Notes: generated from the sequence alone by a model not told the origin. Numbered from the stretch's first letter, positions 45,577 to 59,765 are shown. The stretch: 64,000 nt of DNA from Rhabditoides inermis (GCA_963966185.1 CAWZYM010000403.1:62001-126000); one strand, 5' to 3'. Translations and numbers: made by a program.

Positions 45577-47937
45577 TTAGACGACGGCTTCGTTGCCGTA
45601 CTGCACGGCGGAGAGGACGCAGTCGCGCCGCCGCACGAACAGCCGACCCTTGCTCCACGGGTTCTGCAGCTTGAGCAGCGGGAAGTCGTCCTGTGAATAG
45701 CGGCGTGAATCCTCGGTTATTGATTGGCGCCATGGGGTTTGATTATTGAATTCAAGAAACTATGTACCCTGTCTGTGTTGAGAGAGAGAGGGAGAGAGAT
45801 ACAGACAGACAGACAGCGAGCAGACCTTGATGCGTCGCTCCCGCTGTCCTATGACGGCGGCGAGGCAGAACTGTGCCGCGTCGTCCTCTGTAGCAGTGGG
45901 AGAGGAGTGCGCGAGCTGGGAGATGACCAGCTGCACCACCTCCTGCGACGTCGTGGCCGACGTGATCGCCAGCTTCACCGACGAGCCCTGAAGAAGGTTA
46001 ATCATCATCAGCCTGATTCCGACGTGTACATGCAATAGTAGCATGATGAGTGATCTGGAAGCACACACAGTCCTACAGTATTGGGGCTCCTTGGCTGGAA
46101 ATAAATCGTAACCTTTAGACCACAACGGAAGGTTCGTGTACAATCGACTTTTGCACCGATGTGCCTTGCGCAGTTCGTATATCACTTCATAACCTGACAG
46201 GTGTGTGTGTACTTTTTCTTCATAACCTGACAGGTGTGTGTGTTGACTGTCAAAGGTTCATCCAGAAGTGCCTTTTGTTCATGATCCATGCACATGTGTA
46301 TGTAGTGTACGCTTGGTTTCTATACCGACGTGCCCTGCGCACAAGCTAATCAAGAGAGATTCATCAACGAGTACTTCATTTTCGTATGTAGCTACATGTC
46401 CGCTTGCTGTCTTGATTGCATCGTTTCACGTCAACGTGGAGTGGCAGGTAGTCATGATGTATTTTTTCTCGACATGTTTGTACATATGTCTTCATCTTGC
46501 ACGAGTTGTTAGAAATCCGTATAAATTATTTATGGCGAACTCACCTTTGCGAGTCCGCACTCGTACGCGGGGAAGACGGATATGCTGGTGGTGGGCAGCG
46601 AGTGCAGGGAGGGCGGCGGGCGGAGCGAGTTGCCCAGCTGGCACGGCAGCGGCACCGAGTCCGCCACGTGCGACGCGCGGAAACTGCAAGGGCAGAGTAG
46701 TAAAAACGAGGAATTGCGACTTTATGTCATGTAGCGCGTCTTTATATAGATTCATGATATTCAGAAGCGCGTCAAAAGATGCATTCATTGTCACACTTCA
46801 ATTTTTAGTTCACGTAGTTCTAGTGAGAATTATTGTAGGGAGCAATTCGGGGAGGGACACTAATGAGGTATGATTAGCTGTAGTATATATGTGATTCGAT
46901 TATCTGTAGAAGCTAATCTTGGCGACGTGTTTTATTCACAATTCCTTCTGAAGTACAATAGACAAAACTATACAGGAAATAGTACATGTGATTAACAAGG
47001 CGCACATCCGGTTTCGGTCGCTTTCATGTCCATAATTGCCAAAACAATACGCTCACTCGCGCATTTGTATCTGTTCTACCATTCTTTGATTTGATTTTGA
47101 TCACAAACACGTTGCACCACTCATTACAGCCCCGCATGTTTCCTGAATACGCAATGATAAACAATTGAAGTTGAACAGCCTCACCTCATGCTCAGCTTCC
47201 TGGCGAACAGTCGGTCGATGCGGGTGGTCTCCGCCTGCGGACTGCCGACCACCGAGTGCGGGCGCGCCGCGCGCGTGCGCTCGCCAGCCGAGAGACGCTC
47301 GCCACTCTGCAAGGGAACCGTCTTGATGAACCATGTTCACTTCTCTCTCTTCCCCTTTTTTTGTTTTCTTGGCACAGGAGAGAAGACCCTAGAAGCTCCC
47401 ATCGTGCTGATTACGTGCACACACACATTCAAGGTGCGGTCAGTCTCTTCATTCTGGAGCGTTTCGAAGAGACTGGCCGTAACTTGACTACCAACCACCG
47501 CACGCTACCATGTCGGTGATGCTGGGTCGCTTGATGATGGTGGGCAGGGGCGGCGGTCGGAGCAGCTGGAAGCTCGTCTTCCTCGCGGCAGGGTTCGGCG
47601 AGTGGGCGCGGATGCGTGCGGGGCGCGCCGGCACGGCGCGGTAGCCACGCGGCGACGACTGAACCACACGACAGATAGGAGAGAGAAGGGAAAGGACAGT
47701 GGCGGGGGTGTGCATGAGAGAGGGTGGTGATAGTTAGGAAATGGCAGAGTGGAAGAGGAGAGAGGCGTTACCTGATCCGAGTGGTAGCCGACGTCCTCTT
47801 TCTCGAGAAGGGGCGGCGGCGCTAGTAGACGGCCCAGTGGCACAGCGTACCTGCAGAAATTGGTGTTAGTATGAAAGGTATGAAAAGTTTGCGGCAGTGA
47901 AATTGTGGAATACATGATTGCCGTCACAATGAGAGAG

Positions 47938-47991
<54 letters not shown>

Positions 47992-49305
47992 TACCTGGCG
48001 TGCTTCTCGCGTGATACAACTGCGATCCGACTAATCCACCGGATGCACTGCCACACCTCGTCCAGTTCGTTCTAGGAAAATGTTTATTATATCATGTTCT
48101 TATGTATTTAGTTACTATATATATTTATATTCTTATGTAATTATTATATCGATATGAAACATGCACATGAATCTTATAAACAATGTGTTATTTCACCTGA
48201 AACTTTTTGAGCGCGTTGAATTGGTTCATATAGACTAGGACGTCGTTCTCTAGCAGCGACTTGCGCTGCAGCGACTGTGAGATCTGGAATAGATATAATA
48301 TAATCCAAGACTCTGTCTTGTTTTCGGCTGAGAACAATGAGTACGGCTATGTCCTTGTTGCTCTCTATGAGTAGTGAGATAAACGCAATATCAACAGGTA
48401 TAAAAAGACATGTAGATAGGCAAATTACTTATCGAACCAATCAATACAATTTTTTCAAAACATTTTATTGATTGAATGAATTGATTTCATTAGTAATTAC
48501 ACCCACCATCATAAAGTGCTCGAGAAAAATGGAGAGTCGACAGTATTGCGCCATGAATTCCGGCTGATATGTACAGTGGTGGACTGAAAAAAATATTTCG
48601 AGTGATATTTGATATTGATTTTTACTACGGTGAACACTATGGTATGGTGAAGACATATGATCGTGAAGAGGACACTTTTCACGATGGGGCTGATTTACAT
48701 CGTTGCAAAGTTGCGATACCACTTTTTCGCAAGAACTCCTGCGAAACACATTGCAACGTAGGAGAGCCTATCTACGCTTAATATAACCTGTCACTTGATT
48801 CTGAAAAGAATTAAATGAATAAAGAGCCCCCACTCACTCATTTCGAATATAGATATGGGCAGGCTGGTGCATCCGCGTCGCTGCTCGAAGAAGTCGGGCT
48901 GCTCCATTGTGGCCGAGGGCGCCGAGCACACGTCCTCCGCTTTCGGCATCAGCTAAATTATTGTACTTGTAATTTGAATACACACTCATGTTGTGAATGC
49001 ATCAGCATCACATTTCACTGTTCGAATAATTTGCAATTCCACAGTCCACACAATTTTTTCCGAGCGATTTGATGTTTTTTTTTGTTTTTTGAGAATACAA
49101 AAAAAAACAAAAAAAAACATCTTCACGTTGCATTTCACTGTATTCGTTTAATTTTGCATTAACATGTTTTTTTTGTTTTGTTTATGGTTCATTAGCCACT
49201 CACGGACCGCGTTATTCTACCGTAGTAGCATAACTCCGCCCTCTCATCATCTCTGTTGCCCGAAAAAGGTATATGTGCGGGCGAGCGTGCGAGTGGAAAT
49301 TGTAT

Positions 49306-49352
<47 letters not shown>

Positions 49353-49353
49353 G

Positions 49354-49388
<35 letters not shown>

Positions 49389-52204
49389 GAAGGCGGAAAT
49401 AACAGTCGCGTGATGCAAATAGGAGATGAGAGAGGGACAGTAGCGGAATTTCCCCTCGCAATCACGTCACAGAGATGTAGGCTGCGGGAAACAGTATGTG
49501 GAATGAGAGGGGACGAAACGATACAAAATATTATGGAATATTGTGGACTATTATGGAATATTATTAAATATCATGGAATATTATGGAATATTATTAAATA
49601 TCGTGGAATATTATGGAACTCACGAGAATGAGGGAGACGTCGGGGCTGGGTTGGATGAGCTCCGTTCGATAGAGTCGATGGCCGGTGACGAGGTCCGGGT
49701 CGATGTCCAGGTCGTGCAGCAGCACCTGCCGAGCAGAGGTTATGACGGGATTGTTGAGATTATGACGTAATTGTTAGCCTTCATATCATTATGATTGTGT
49801 TGTCATATTCAGATACAACGATTCCAGATAAACGATTGATTGATTGATTGATTGATTGTACAATCGTTGTGTTGAATACGCAGTGGCTACAGTGGTGTAT
49901 GAAGTCTAGTTGCATGAGTGGGGGACGAACTAAGTGTGTGCGTGTCCTGCAGTATGTTATTTCAGAATCTCTTGGGAGAGATGAGTACACACCTGCATGG
50001 TGTCTATCATAAAATCGTATCCTGTATCTGCATCCTGTACATATGCTATTAGAAAGGCGAGAATCCCTCGGAGGAGTGCATACCTTTTTGAGAATCCCCG
50101 TTGCGTTTCTGATCTGGCTGCGTTGTCCTTACGACAAATTATTGTTTTGACATGGATACACCCCTTAGGACCTTATTAGGGGAGGTGAGTGCATACCTGC
50201 ATGGCGTCTATCATAACCGTGTATACCGTATCCTGTACCTGACATGAAAATTACTCACCTGCATGGCGTTACTGATCTGACTGTGCAGCTTGGACTGCGC
50301 GTCGGTCGGCCGCGTGCTAGCCACCTCGCCGATCTCCTGAATATGGCATACATCAGAACGAACCTATTCATTCCGACTTCCTCAGGGGATTTCCAGATCG
50401 CTTTCCAGTGCGAGTTCGCAGCAGACTAATGCTAACAATTGATCACCTAGCTTGCGCCAGAGCGATAGTTTTCGATCTACCTCACTTTCAGTTCGAAATA
50501 CGGTGCCATAACCGTCTGCCTCTCTTGTTTTGCGCGCTATTGCCGAGAGCTGACTCTCCGTCTTCCTCTGATCTACCGCGTTAAGCGCAACTTATTGCGA
50601 GCATAGAACTATAGGTAGCTCATGCGCCGGGTAGGGACTTGTGTCCAATTTTCAACACGTTCGAGGTATTGACGGTCGTTTACATCCAGATGCCAACCTT
50701 TATCCACTGCCACTCCTCCCTGTTGACGTGCGGGTTCTCGCGCACCGAGACGAACGGCAGGACAGATGGCAGATTGTCCGGCACCACGATCCGGATCTGC
50801 GACATCGTCGAGTGCATCTGCAAGCATCGAATTCGAAAACCAAATCATCTATCCGAACGTGGTTTCGAAAACATTCCACTTCCGTTGAAAAGAGATGTAC
50901 ATAGTTATTGAACACAGTGAACCTGGAAGGCGACGTGGTTTGGAAGACATTTTCGATGACAATATTCACTTGAACATTAGATATGGCTTCGAGAACACGC
51001 TTTACATCAAGTTTGAACACAGCACCTTGAGGTAGCAGAGATAGAGGCCGCGCTTGAGCGCGATCTGACTGCTCTCGTAGAAGTTCATCACTCTGCAATC
51101 GGAATCAAACGTATGTCGCTTCCTGTTCTTTCTTCACACCGATAGCTAGGTAGCGACAAAGCGGGAGAGAGAGAGAGAGAAAGAGGGAGAGAGAGGGGGG
51201 GAGCAGGTGTGCTCACCTGACAGTCTCCCTGGTCAATGTCTCCATCGAGGGACAGCTGGCGCGCCGCCGCATCAGCTTGTCGAACGACATCCAACGCAGC
51301 GTGAGCGACTGCAATTGTGAACACATGTTATGTTTTAATTCTTCCCATCTTTAAAAAGACACAAGTAACAATATCAGTTCTGTTCAGGAAAAGAGAGAGA
51401 GAGAGAGAGGGGGGGAGGGAGAGAGAGAGAGAGAGAGGGAGGGAGGGAGGGAGGGAGGGAGAGAGAGAGAGCGTGGCGCACCTGTACGGGCGTGGACGGG
51501 TCGATGTACTTGATGGTGACGAGGAAGACGACGTTGTCGTGGATCACCGTGTTCTGGTGCAGCCGTCCGATGTCCTGCAAGCGTATTCGTAATCAACATA
51601 TATGCACCCAACTCAAATCTCAATGCCTCTCTGTATCCGTAAATGTGATGATCCTAGTGGTATTTTGTCTGTTATAAAACATGCTTTGGAGTTGTCAGCT
51701 CTCCTAGTTGTCAGCTCTGCTCATCAGAATTTGAATGCGCACAGGAGTCAGAGATTGTTATCGCTCTAGCTGCTCTCACAGAAGTCGAGTAGAAGTAGTG
51801 AGTAAGTAAGAAACAAAGTAGTTTGAAATTCGAGTACTTCGAGAAATTCACGTGAAAGTTGCTCACCTTAATACCCAGCGCGTTGCACATGAACATGGCG
51901 CTACTGATGATTTTGGAGCGGAAACTGGAAAAGTACTCTCTCCCTTTCTCTCTCTCTCCCTCTCTTTCTCTCTCTCTCCCTCTCTCTCTCTCTCCCTCTC
52001 TCTCTCCCTCTCTCTCCCTCTCTTTCTCTCTCTCTATCTCTCTCCCTCCCTTTCTCCTTCTCTCTCCCTCTCTCCCTCCCTCGCTACCTCAGTTGCCCCG
52101 TGTCGGCAGTCTGTTTGTCTTGCTTGTCGTCTACCAGCACACTCAGCTGATCCCAGCACAGCGACAGCTTCAACAGCCATTGGAAGTCCTCCTGCAACGA
52201 CGGG

Positions 52205-52245
<41 letters not shown>

Positions 52246-53974
52246 AAAGAGAGGGAGAAAGAGTGTTGTGCGCGCACCTTTGACAGCGTCGTCACACCGT
52301 CGTCGATTTCCAGTACCGGAAGGCAGTCGTCGACCGTGCACAGCACCTTGCCTTCAGTGTAGATGATGGTCGCCAGATAGCAGCCACTGTAAAGTAGAGG
52401 TCAGACTCAACTTTAGCTAGCAAAAAAACCCTCAGAAAGATCCTCAAAGTGCCTTTTTTGTATCATAAAGCGCTTTTTGATACATAATCGAGTGAACTCG
52501 CCTGAAAACGGGGTACATGCGCGCGCGCCCTCTCACACGCCCCCGCTGGCAGGCTATGTAAACCCGGCGCGGATGGCGCGCGCTCTCCGACCGGCCGGCG
52601 CGCATAATGCAACCGGACCAATGCGGAGACACGCTATAGTACCCATAACCCAACTACCTAACCCCAATCGCACCTCTGAATGTTCTTGGCGAACTTGCTG
52701 CTCGCCGTAAACAGCTCCTTGAGGCCGGTCTTCTTCTTGCGCACCGCCTGGTCCGACTGCGGGAACACTGCAACAAGGCACGCTCTCTCTCTCTCTCCCT
52801 CTCTTCCTCCTTCTCTCTCCCTCTCCCTCTCCCTCTCCCTCTCCCTCTCCCTCTCCCTCTCCCTCTCCCTCTCCCTCTCCCTCTACTCACCCCTCTGGAA
52901 CACGAGACTCTGTCGGTACTTCTCGATCTGCTCGGTGATCTGATCGAGTTGCAGTCGGGCCGGCTGGCGTCCCTCGTTCTGCCCATCCACCTCCTCCCAG
53001 CCTGAAATCGATTTTCGGATTTCGATCTCGACGATTTTTTCTCTCTTACTTTGCAGTCAAATTCAAATCAAATGTATATCCAGAGTCGCATATTCATGTA
53101 CATGTTGAATGCATGAGAGATGGTTTTGTTAGCGGTGGGAAATGAGATTTTCAGTCCATCGCTGTGATTATCATCCGGCGCAATACTGTCGTCTGTCCGT
53201 TTCCAAGACATGCGAACCCCTTGATTCACTGTCAAAAATGAAGATCTATGATGTTTTTTTGTGTGTGTGGGTGTGCGATGGAATCATCACTTCCCACACA
53301 CACTCAAGGGACGGCAGACACAACATCACGTCAGCTACTATGGGAGACGAAGAATACGAGAAACGAGAAAAAAGTGCAAGTGGTACTGATTGAAGCTGTG
53401 ATTTGAATCGATAGGGAAAGTTGACGACGCAGTTATGTTTTCATATCCCGTAGCTACATGTCAATTTGGTAGCTCATGCCCATGTGAGGAGACGCATGGG
53501 AGACGTGGAGAAGGAATACGAGAAAATGAGCACGTTCCGAAAACCATGAAAGTACTAACTTGTGAGCTGGACGGCTGGTAGGGCGGCGTTGGTGGGCGGG
53601 GAGAAGTCCCACATGGAGCCGCTCGAGAGCCGGAAGAACAGCACCATGCCTGCAACATCATTTGTAACCATCATATCTGCTATCACTATCGGCTACGCTA
53701 TCGCATATAACATGACGTTATTAAAAAGTGTAAATGTGTGGCTATCACAGTACGGATAGCGCCGCAAAAAAATCTACGACTAGGCGCGATTACGTTGTGT
53801 ACGTCCACGTTTGCGGGTTTGAAGTGTGCGGATACTTTTTTATGAACGATTCGCGCACCTGACTCCAGCTCATCGACAGTGATCTGGTGGCGCGTCATGT
53901 CCGTCTCGACACACTCGCCCTGGATGGTGGCGAAGTCGGCGTACACGGACCACTCCACTGAAACCAGCGGACCA

Positions 53975-54015
<41 letters not shown>

Positions 54016-56653
54016 CTATCTTTCTCCCCCCCTCTCCCTCCCTCCCTCTCTCTCTCTCACCCTTGTACTTGATGACAGTGGCGGGCGAGTCGAGGCAGGG
54101 CTTGAACTTGATGGCGACTTGCGTGTCGGAGATGGCCTCAGCGACCACGTTGCTCGGAGGAAAGACGGGCAGCTCGGAGAGGATCACCCGCTCCATCCTG
54201 CAACGGCGCAAAATACTCCAAACATCGCTTTCCGTAAAATTCAACATTTCAATGCCACATGAAGATTCCGCCTCACTGGTTACTCGGATTCTTGTCGATG
54301 ACCGATCATTTCAGTTTCTTTAACACTTGGACAATCTTCAATGCACGAGTTTTGAAAGGTGGCAGCAGTTTTGAAGAGACTGACCGGATACGGAACGACC
54401 TAACAGCACAGTGAAACGCAGCCATAAGAATCGTCTGATTCTGATGAATGAAAAATCGAGAACCAATGTGGGCATAGAAAGAGGAATGGCAAAAACGGAA
54501 AACAAAAACGGAAAAGTACCTGTCCAGTAGCTTCTCGTGTGCGGACAGTTGTTTGATCTGCTTCTCGGCGTCCTTGCTGGATGGCCCGTTGGTGTAGAGG
54601 TTAACCTTGAATAAATCAATAATGGTTTATTCATAGGTGCAGACACACATTATAACTAAGTAAATTACCTTCTCTCTCGTCATCGATAGAGCCGTCTGAA
54701 CCGCGTCTCGCCGCTTCTCGTAGCACCGAACTAGAACATGAATAAATGAAAACCTCCACCTTCATAACATGATTGAAAAAAACAAAGTACTACTCACTGC
54801 TCGGATTCTCGGTGGCGCCATTCTGCAGTAGCACCTTTGCGCACGCGGTGTGTCCGAGGAATAGTGCAATGTCGAGGAGCGACCAGGAGGGGCAGTACGC
54901 AGAGTAGCAGCCGGTGCTGCAAACAACGGATCATGCATTTCGTCAAGAAATGCACGGCAAGTCCTGTAATCATCTCTGCACGGATGCTACTAATTAGGAA
55001 AGCACAGAGCATTTCTTTCAGCTTTACAATGTTCTTGCATAAAATATCATATGAAAAGGTGAATGTCTTTCAGGGCTATCGAAAAGCTTTTACTCACCGT
55101 ACTCTCGCATTGGGTTCAATCGCCTTTTTCTGGAGGGCCGCTCTTAGTGACTCGACGTCGTCCTGCTCCACCGCCAGAACGGCTCCTGCAAGTATGCAAA
55201 TTAGCAATATGCAAATTACTCGATAATTCAGAATTCACTACACGCCTTTCTCGGCGTGCGCGTCGATCGCGTCATATATGGTGTCGAGCGCGTGCAGGGT
55301 GATCCTTCTGTAGCGCTTGCTGCCCCTGCGCTCCTTGCGCTCGATCTGCTGGCGGTACTCGCGCAGGCCCATAGACAGATGCAGGTTCAGCCACGCAAAC
55401 GCCTCCACCGAAGACATTGTGAATCAGTGGACGGACATGCGGTTGCATGGCGGGTTGACTCACACGGGGGTCACACAGCAGGCGTCGTCTCAAAACACGC
55501 GCGCTGCCGCGAACGCACATAATATGTCGTGGGGGAACGGTGTGCGATGCGGGAGACAAAATAGGAGGCGCTGGCGAGACGATGCAATGGCGGCGTAAGA
55601 TGTTACTAGGCGCACAGGGTTGGATGCGAAGTAAGACATACAAGGAGTGAACGTAGCGGCGACGCAACAATAGTGACGCTGCGAAAAGTTGCACCGACCT
55701 GCTAGTGTGATCATGTTCGACTTGAGTTTCTTGGAGAGTCGGTTCTCATTGTCCGCTCCGGAGAGACGCGCCTTCGTACAGCTCTCGATCGAGCCCTGCC
55801 GGTAGACTGAAACGAATTCTTTGGAAACTTGTAACTTTGAAAAAACCCAAAAGATTAACCATTAACCCAAAGTGTTTTGAAAGCTATCGAATGGACGGAA
55901 AAAAGAAGAGAATGGCAATAAGAATCGGCGATTGTAGAAGAATGTTGCAAGTCTGACCGCGATACGTTGGCGGCACTCTTAAAGAGCTTCAGGATGACAC
56001 TATCAGACACCGCAATAACGACCAATCAAAGTTCGAACCACGCGCACCGCGATACATCAATTGCGGTAGAACATCGGAAATTGGAAGCTGCGGCTGCGAA
56101 TCAGGCACAGTGATTAATGCGGCGATCAGGCAAGTGTTGCGAAAAGAACTACTCACAAGCCGGTTTATTTGCCTATACCCGGTGCCCAAAAAAAGAGGCG
56201 CGTCTCAAAAAGGCACGAGTAGTGTGAATAGGGGCGCGAGGATTGCTGGGGGGGGGGGGGGGATTAGATCGATTTGCATTGATCCACGCGCGCGTGCGCA
56301 TCCGAACACATTATGGATAAACGGATAACAAGAGATAAGTGATGGGGGGGAGGGCGCGTGGAGAGAGAGAGAGAGAGAGAGGCTGATCAGTAAACAAATT
56401 GTATACACTATATACCTTTCTTGGCGATGGAGTTGGAGTCGATCGACCTGCAAGAAACGGGGAGATGTGGTGGGTTAGCTAGGTCGCTTGATTTGATTAT
56501 GATGCAAGAGGTCGTTGAGACGTTGGTGGGAAGAGATGAAACAGTGTGGGTCAAAACAGACACACGCGAGAGAGCGTCGTTTTTCTCCTTGTACGGTCAA
56601 GGAGACAATAGCCTAGGATTTGAACAGTGAGACGCGGCGAGAGAGAGAGAGAG

Positions 56654-56694
<41 letters not shown>

Positions 56695-57384
56695 TGCGAT
56701 GTGCGCACAGGTATTTGAATTGTGAGTGAGGGCGCGTACGGCCTCGACTCTCTGACTCACCCTGAGAAACAGCATATGGAGGAAGGCGCGAGACCACTAC
56801 ACACTAGTAAACAACAATAGCCGAGGTTTATTGTCCTTGACGGCTCGCGCAAATTAATTTTCGAATATGTGGTCGCGCGCCGCCCGGTGAAAAAAGTGGG
56901 GGGAGAGCGTGACGCAGGTGGATGTTCGAAATAGTAAGGGAGGTTCTAAGATAAAATTTGACACAAATTACGGGTCAAAGAAGGGTAGAGTTTCCATTTT
57001 TGCCCCAAGTTTCTCGCTGCTGGACTTGGGGTCACGTTTTGAAACCGAGCCCAAACTTTGACCATACTTTACCCACGCATGAAACTGAGCCCAAGAGAAC
57101 ATGGGGCGCTGAAGAGAATCTAGACGGAAAAAGTGGGGTTTTGCACAAAATGCATCTTAGATCATTTTAGATCTTAAAATCTCCCTAAATGTGTCTCGCA
57201 CCTGTGCTCTTCCAGACTCTGTTGGCGACACAGTAGCGCCGTCGATGCTAGCGTGTGAGCAGCGCCCGCGCACACCTAGACGGACAGGTAAACAAAGTAA
57301 ACAAACAAGTAAACAAGGTTTACGGACCGAGAGGAGCGGTCTGCCGCGGGACTCGTCGAGCCCCACACTGTATGGCTGCGACAT
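45577..57384 (-). CDS. ANKFN1 / wide-awake homologue (ankyrin, FN3 and RA-like domains)
   Basis: Thirty-three exons: 57384-57328, 57275-57202, 56447-56416, 55806-55699, 55416-55246, 55185-55098, 54916-54798, 54730-54669, 54605-54520, 54197-54061, 53957-53859, 53649-53560, 53001-52891, 52767-52674, 52386-52278, 52191-52088, 51924-51867, 51574-51482, 51308-51217, 51092-51026, 50817-50698, 50336-50259, 49725-49624, 48952-48838, 48583-48507, 48283-48197, 48071-47995, 47850-47772, 47658-47509, 47306-47185, 46683-46545, 45987-45826, 45690-45577. They encode about 1090 residues. Ankyrin-type segments (VEQDDVESLRAAL; LLDIALFLGHTACAKVLLQNGA) lie at about 145-215, an FN3 module at about 266-375, a long conserved core with DIDPDLVTGHRLYRTEL, and a C-terminal Ras-association-like domain at about 1000-1060. 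In flies the homologue links clock output to neuronal excitability; role here unknown. The exon 5 acceptor is AA and its donor GC. Confidence 0.88.
47431..47489. repeat. Family 2 minimal inverted repeat in an ANKFN1 intron
   Basis: TCAAGGTGCGGTCAGTCTCTT and GAAGAGACTGGCCGTAACTTG nearly touch, giving a 59-bp near-palindrome that defines the family's terminal repeat. Confidence 0.8.
49307..49389 (+). repeat. (GA)n microsatellite in an ANKFN1 intron
   Basis: About 83 bp of GAGA with AAAG and GGG interruptions. Confidence 0.95.
49530..49618 (+). repeat. A/T-rich tandem repeat (TGGAATATTATNNAATAT)
   Basis: Several imperfect 11-36 bp units such as ATGGAATATTATTAAATATC next to the donor of ANKFN1 exon 49725-49624. 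Confidence 0.85.
50454..50613 (+). repeat. Family 1 intronic repeat
   Basis: Full copy in the ANKFN1 intron between exons 50817-50698 and 50336-50259. TAGCT occurs just left and right of it, a possible 5-bp target duplication. Confidence 0.85.
52785..52883 (+). repeat. (CTCTCC)n and (CT)n microsatellite at an ANKFN1 5' splice site
   Basis: About 15 CCCTCT units; on the coding strand it begins within 10 bp of the donor after exon 53001-52891. Confidence 0.9.
54330..54395. repeat. Family 2 fragment in an ANKFN1 intron
   Basis: Contains GTTTTGAAGAGACTGACCGG; only one end is clear. Confidence 0.5.
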
Positions 57385-57779
57385 ACCCGAGAAGACGCCT
57401 GCAAATCACGTTTAATAGGATTATGAAGCGATTATGTGGGTTAGTGTCTGCGGATACTACACGCGTGATCAAAAATTCAAATGCCTTCGAAATCACGGTG
57501 AGCGCCTTATTGTGATTAGACGGCGGCGGGCGGTCAAATTGGATTGCGTTAGTCGCGTTGTTCTCGACAGGGTGATATGATGTGCGCGATTGATAACAGA
57601 CTGGTAGGACAACTGTAAATAGGTATACATGGTCGAAAGTGATTGATGACAGAACGGGGCGAGGCGACATATTTTGAGACAGACAACACAACTCGATTTC
57701 GGAAAGGCACATGTCCTCTCATAGAGAGAGAGGCGCAAAAGTACAGGAGAGAAGAGGCGAAGCGAAAATACTCGAGAGC

Positions 57780-57788
57780 GAGCGAGCG

Positions 57789-57863
<75 letters not shown>
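57780..57863 (+). repeat. (GA)n microsatellite
   Basis: About 84 bp of GAGA with few interruptions. Confidence 0.95.
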
Positions 57864-57867
<4 letters not shown>

Positions 57868-58108
57868 GCCGGTTCACCTCGCCGCCGGATCTGAGTCAAG
57901 TGGACCCCATACAGTGGATCGATACACACCAGGAACTACACTAATTTAATTGGCATAATCGATTAATCGCTTGTTGGTGATAGCGGGGCGATAAGGTGGC
58001 GGAATTTGCGCGCGCAAAGCTCGGAGATATCAGTGAATGTGGGGTGATAGGGCAGGAATGCCAAGCGGTCAGTGTCCAGAGACGAGAGAGGATGAGAGGA
58101 GAGAGTAG

Positions 58109-58165
<57 letters not shown>

Positions 58166-58255
58166 CGAGTAGGGCTCTTGAAACCACCGCGCGGAAGCGC
58201 TCCCGCTGCCAATTTGCAAGCGAGGCTTTGGTAGCGTGCGTGCGTGAGACAGAGT

Positions 58256-58356
<101 letters not shown>

Positions 58357-58516
58357 GGAACAGCTAATCATAGCAGGGGCGTATGCACCGCCATGTGTTG
58401 CCAATCACTTGATGAGGGCAGGGCGAGAAAAGAGGGGGCTTTTGTGAGCTGCATATCAAGAAGAAAAGAAAAGGCGTCTCGCCGTCAGAAAACCTGATGG
58501 AATAATGTGCGTTTGC

Positions 58517-58574
<58 letters not shown>

Positions 58575-58727
58575 CTCTTCAGAGGAACAACACCTCGCCT
58601 GCATGACAACTGAGAGCATAACAAAGCAAGCGGAAATGAGCAATGCTAAATCTAAAAGCCGCCGATGATAAACGCGTTTGCCTAGGGGTTGTTTGTGTGT
58701 GTGCACATATCTACCAGGGAGAAGCGT

Positions 58728-58789
<62 letters not shown>

Positions 58790-58920
58790 CTCTCTCCCAA
58801 ACAACAATTGAATGAGCGGTGCTATGAAGCCCGAAGGCCTCGTGGAGATGCGATTGACGAGGCCGGCATCAGAGATTGGCGGTGTGTGACGGTGTAATTG
58901 TTGCAACTCTCCATCCACCA

Positions 58921-58964
<44 letters not shown>

Positions 58965-59765
58965 CTACGCCGGCGCCGCTTCCGGTCGGCATATATGTAA
59001 TGGTCGACTGCATTCCGGTATCATTTGAGTCCCTCCGAGTATCAGAGGGCCATTCAAAGTGCGAGACGACTCGCCCGAAAAGCGATGCAATTAGCGCGAT
59101 CGGAGGGTGGGTGTGTGCGTGCGTGCCAAAACATCCCTTCCTCTCTCTCTCTCTTTTTGGTTGAATCAGCTTACAATAGGATGGGTGAAAGTGTACGACT
59201 CGCCAAAATCGGGCGTTCTATGACTGGCGGGTTGGAAGCTGCGGAGAAAGGTGGGCGAGCGCAGGGGATAGCCGCTGGTGGGAGCACTGTTTCGTTTCCG
59301 CCAACTGCAAACATGCATCGTCAATCGTCGTTGATGAAAGGGGTGATGGCACCCCTCCAAAAGATTACTGGTCAGGGAAGATTGATGAAACTGCTGCGAC
59401 CACTCACTTCGACAGGAGCTTCTGTGACGATCGCCGGCGATTCCTCGTCGATTCGCATCTAGAATCAGTACATTACTTGGTCCCGAGGCTCTCAGGAGCT
59501 GTCATCCGTGACAGATTCGGGATTTGGCCACTCTACCGTGTTTTGCTGTGGCGCGGCGTCAGCCCCAAAAACACAGAGAAAGCAAGTCCGATCTCATTGG
59601 GCCAATCGTCTCGCGACATCATCATCATCATTGACGCTCATGGGGGTATGAACACAATTACCACACTTTAATAGAGCGTCTGGCGACAACAACAACACAT
59701 TGTGACGCAGACAGCGTGAGGACAGCGTCATTCAAGCGAGAGAGTGCGGCTAATCGTCGTAACGA

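Noticed and set aside
48507..48568. ANKFN1 exon starting at CCGGAATTC after ATATCAG
   Set aside because: Phase does not join to the previous exon; the upstream TTTTTTCAG acceptor at 48584 joins in frame.
59025..59462. Plus-strand frame of 145 codons
   Set aside because: No domain, no splice context, and interrupted by CT repeats; the minus strand has a weak alternative exon instead.
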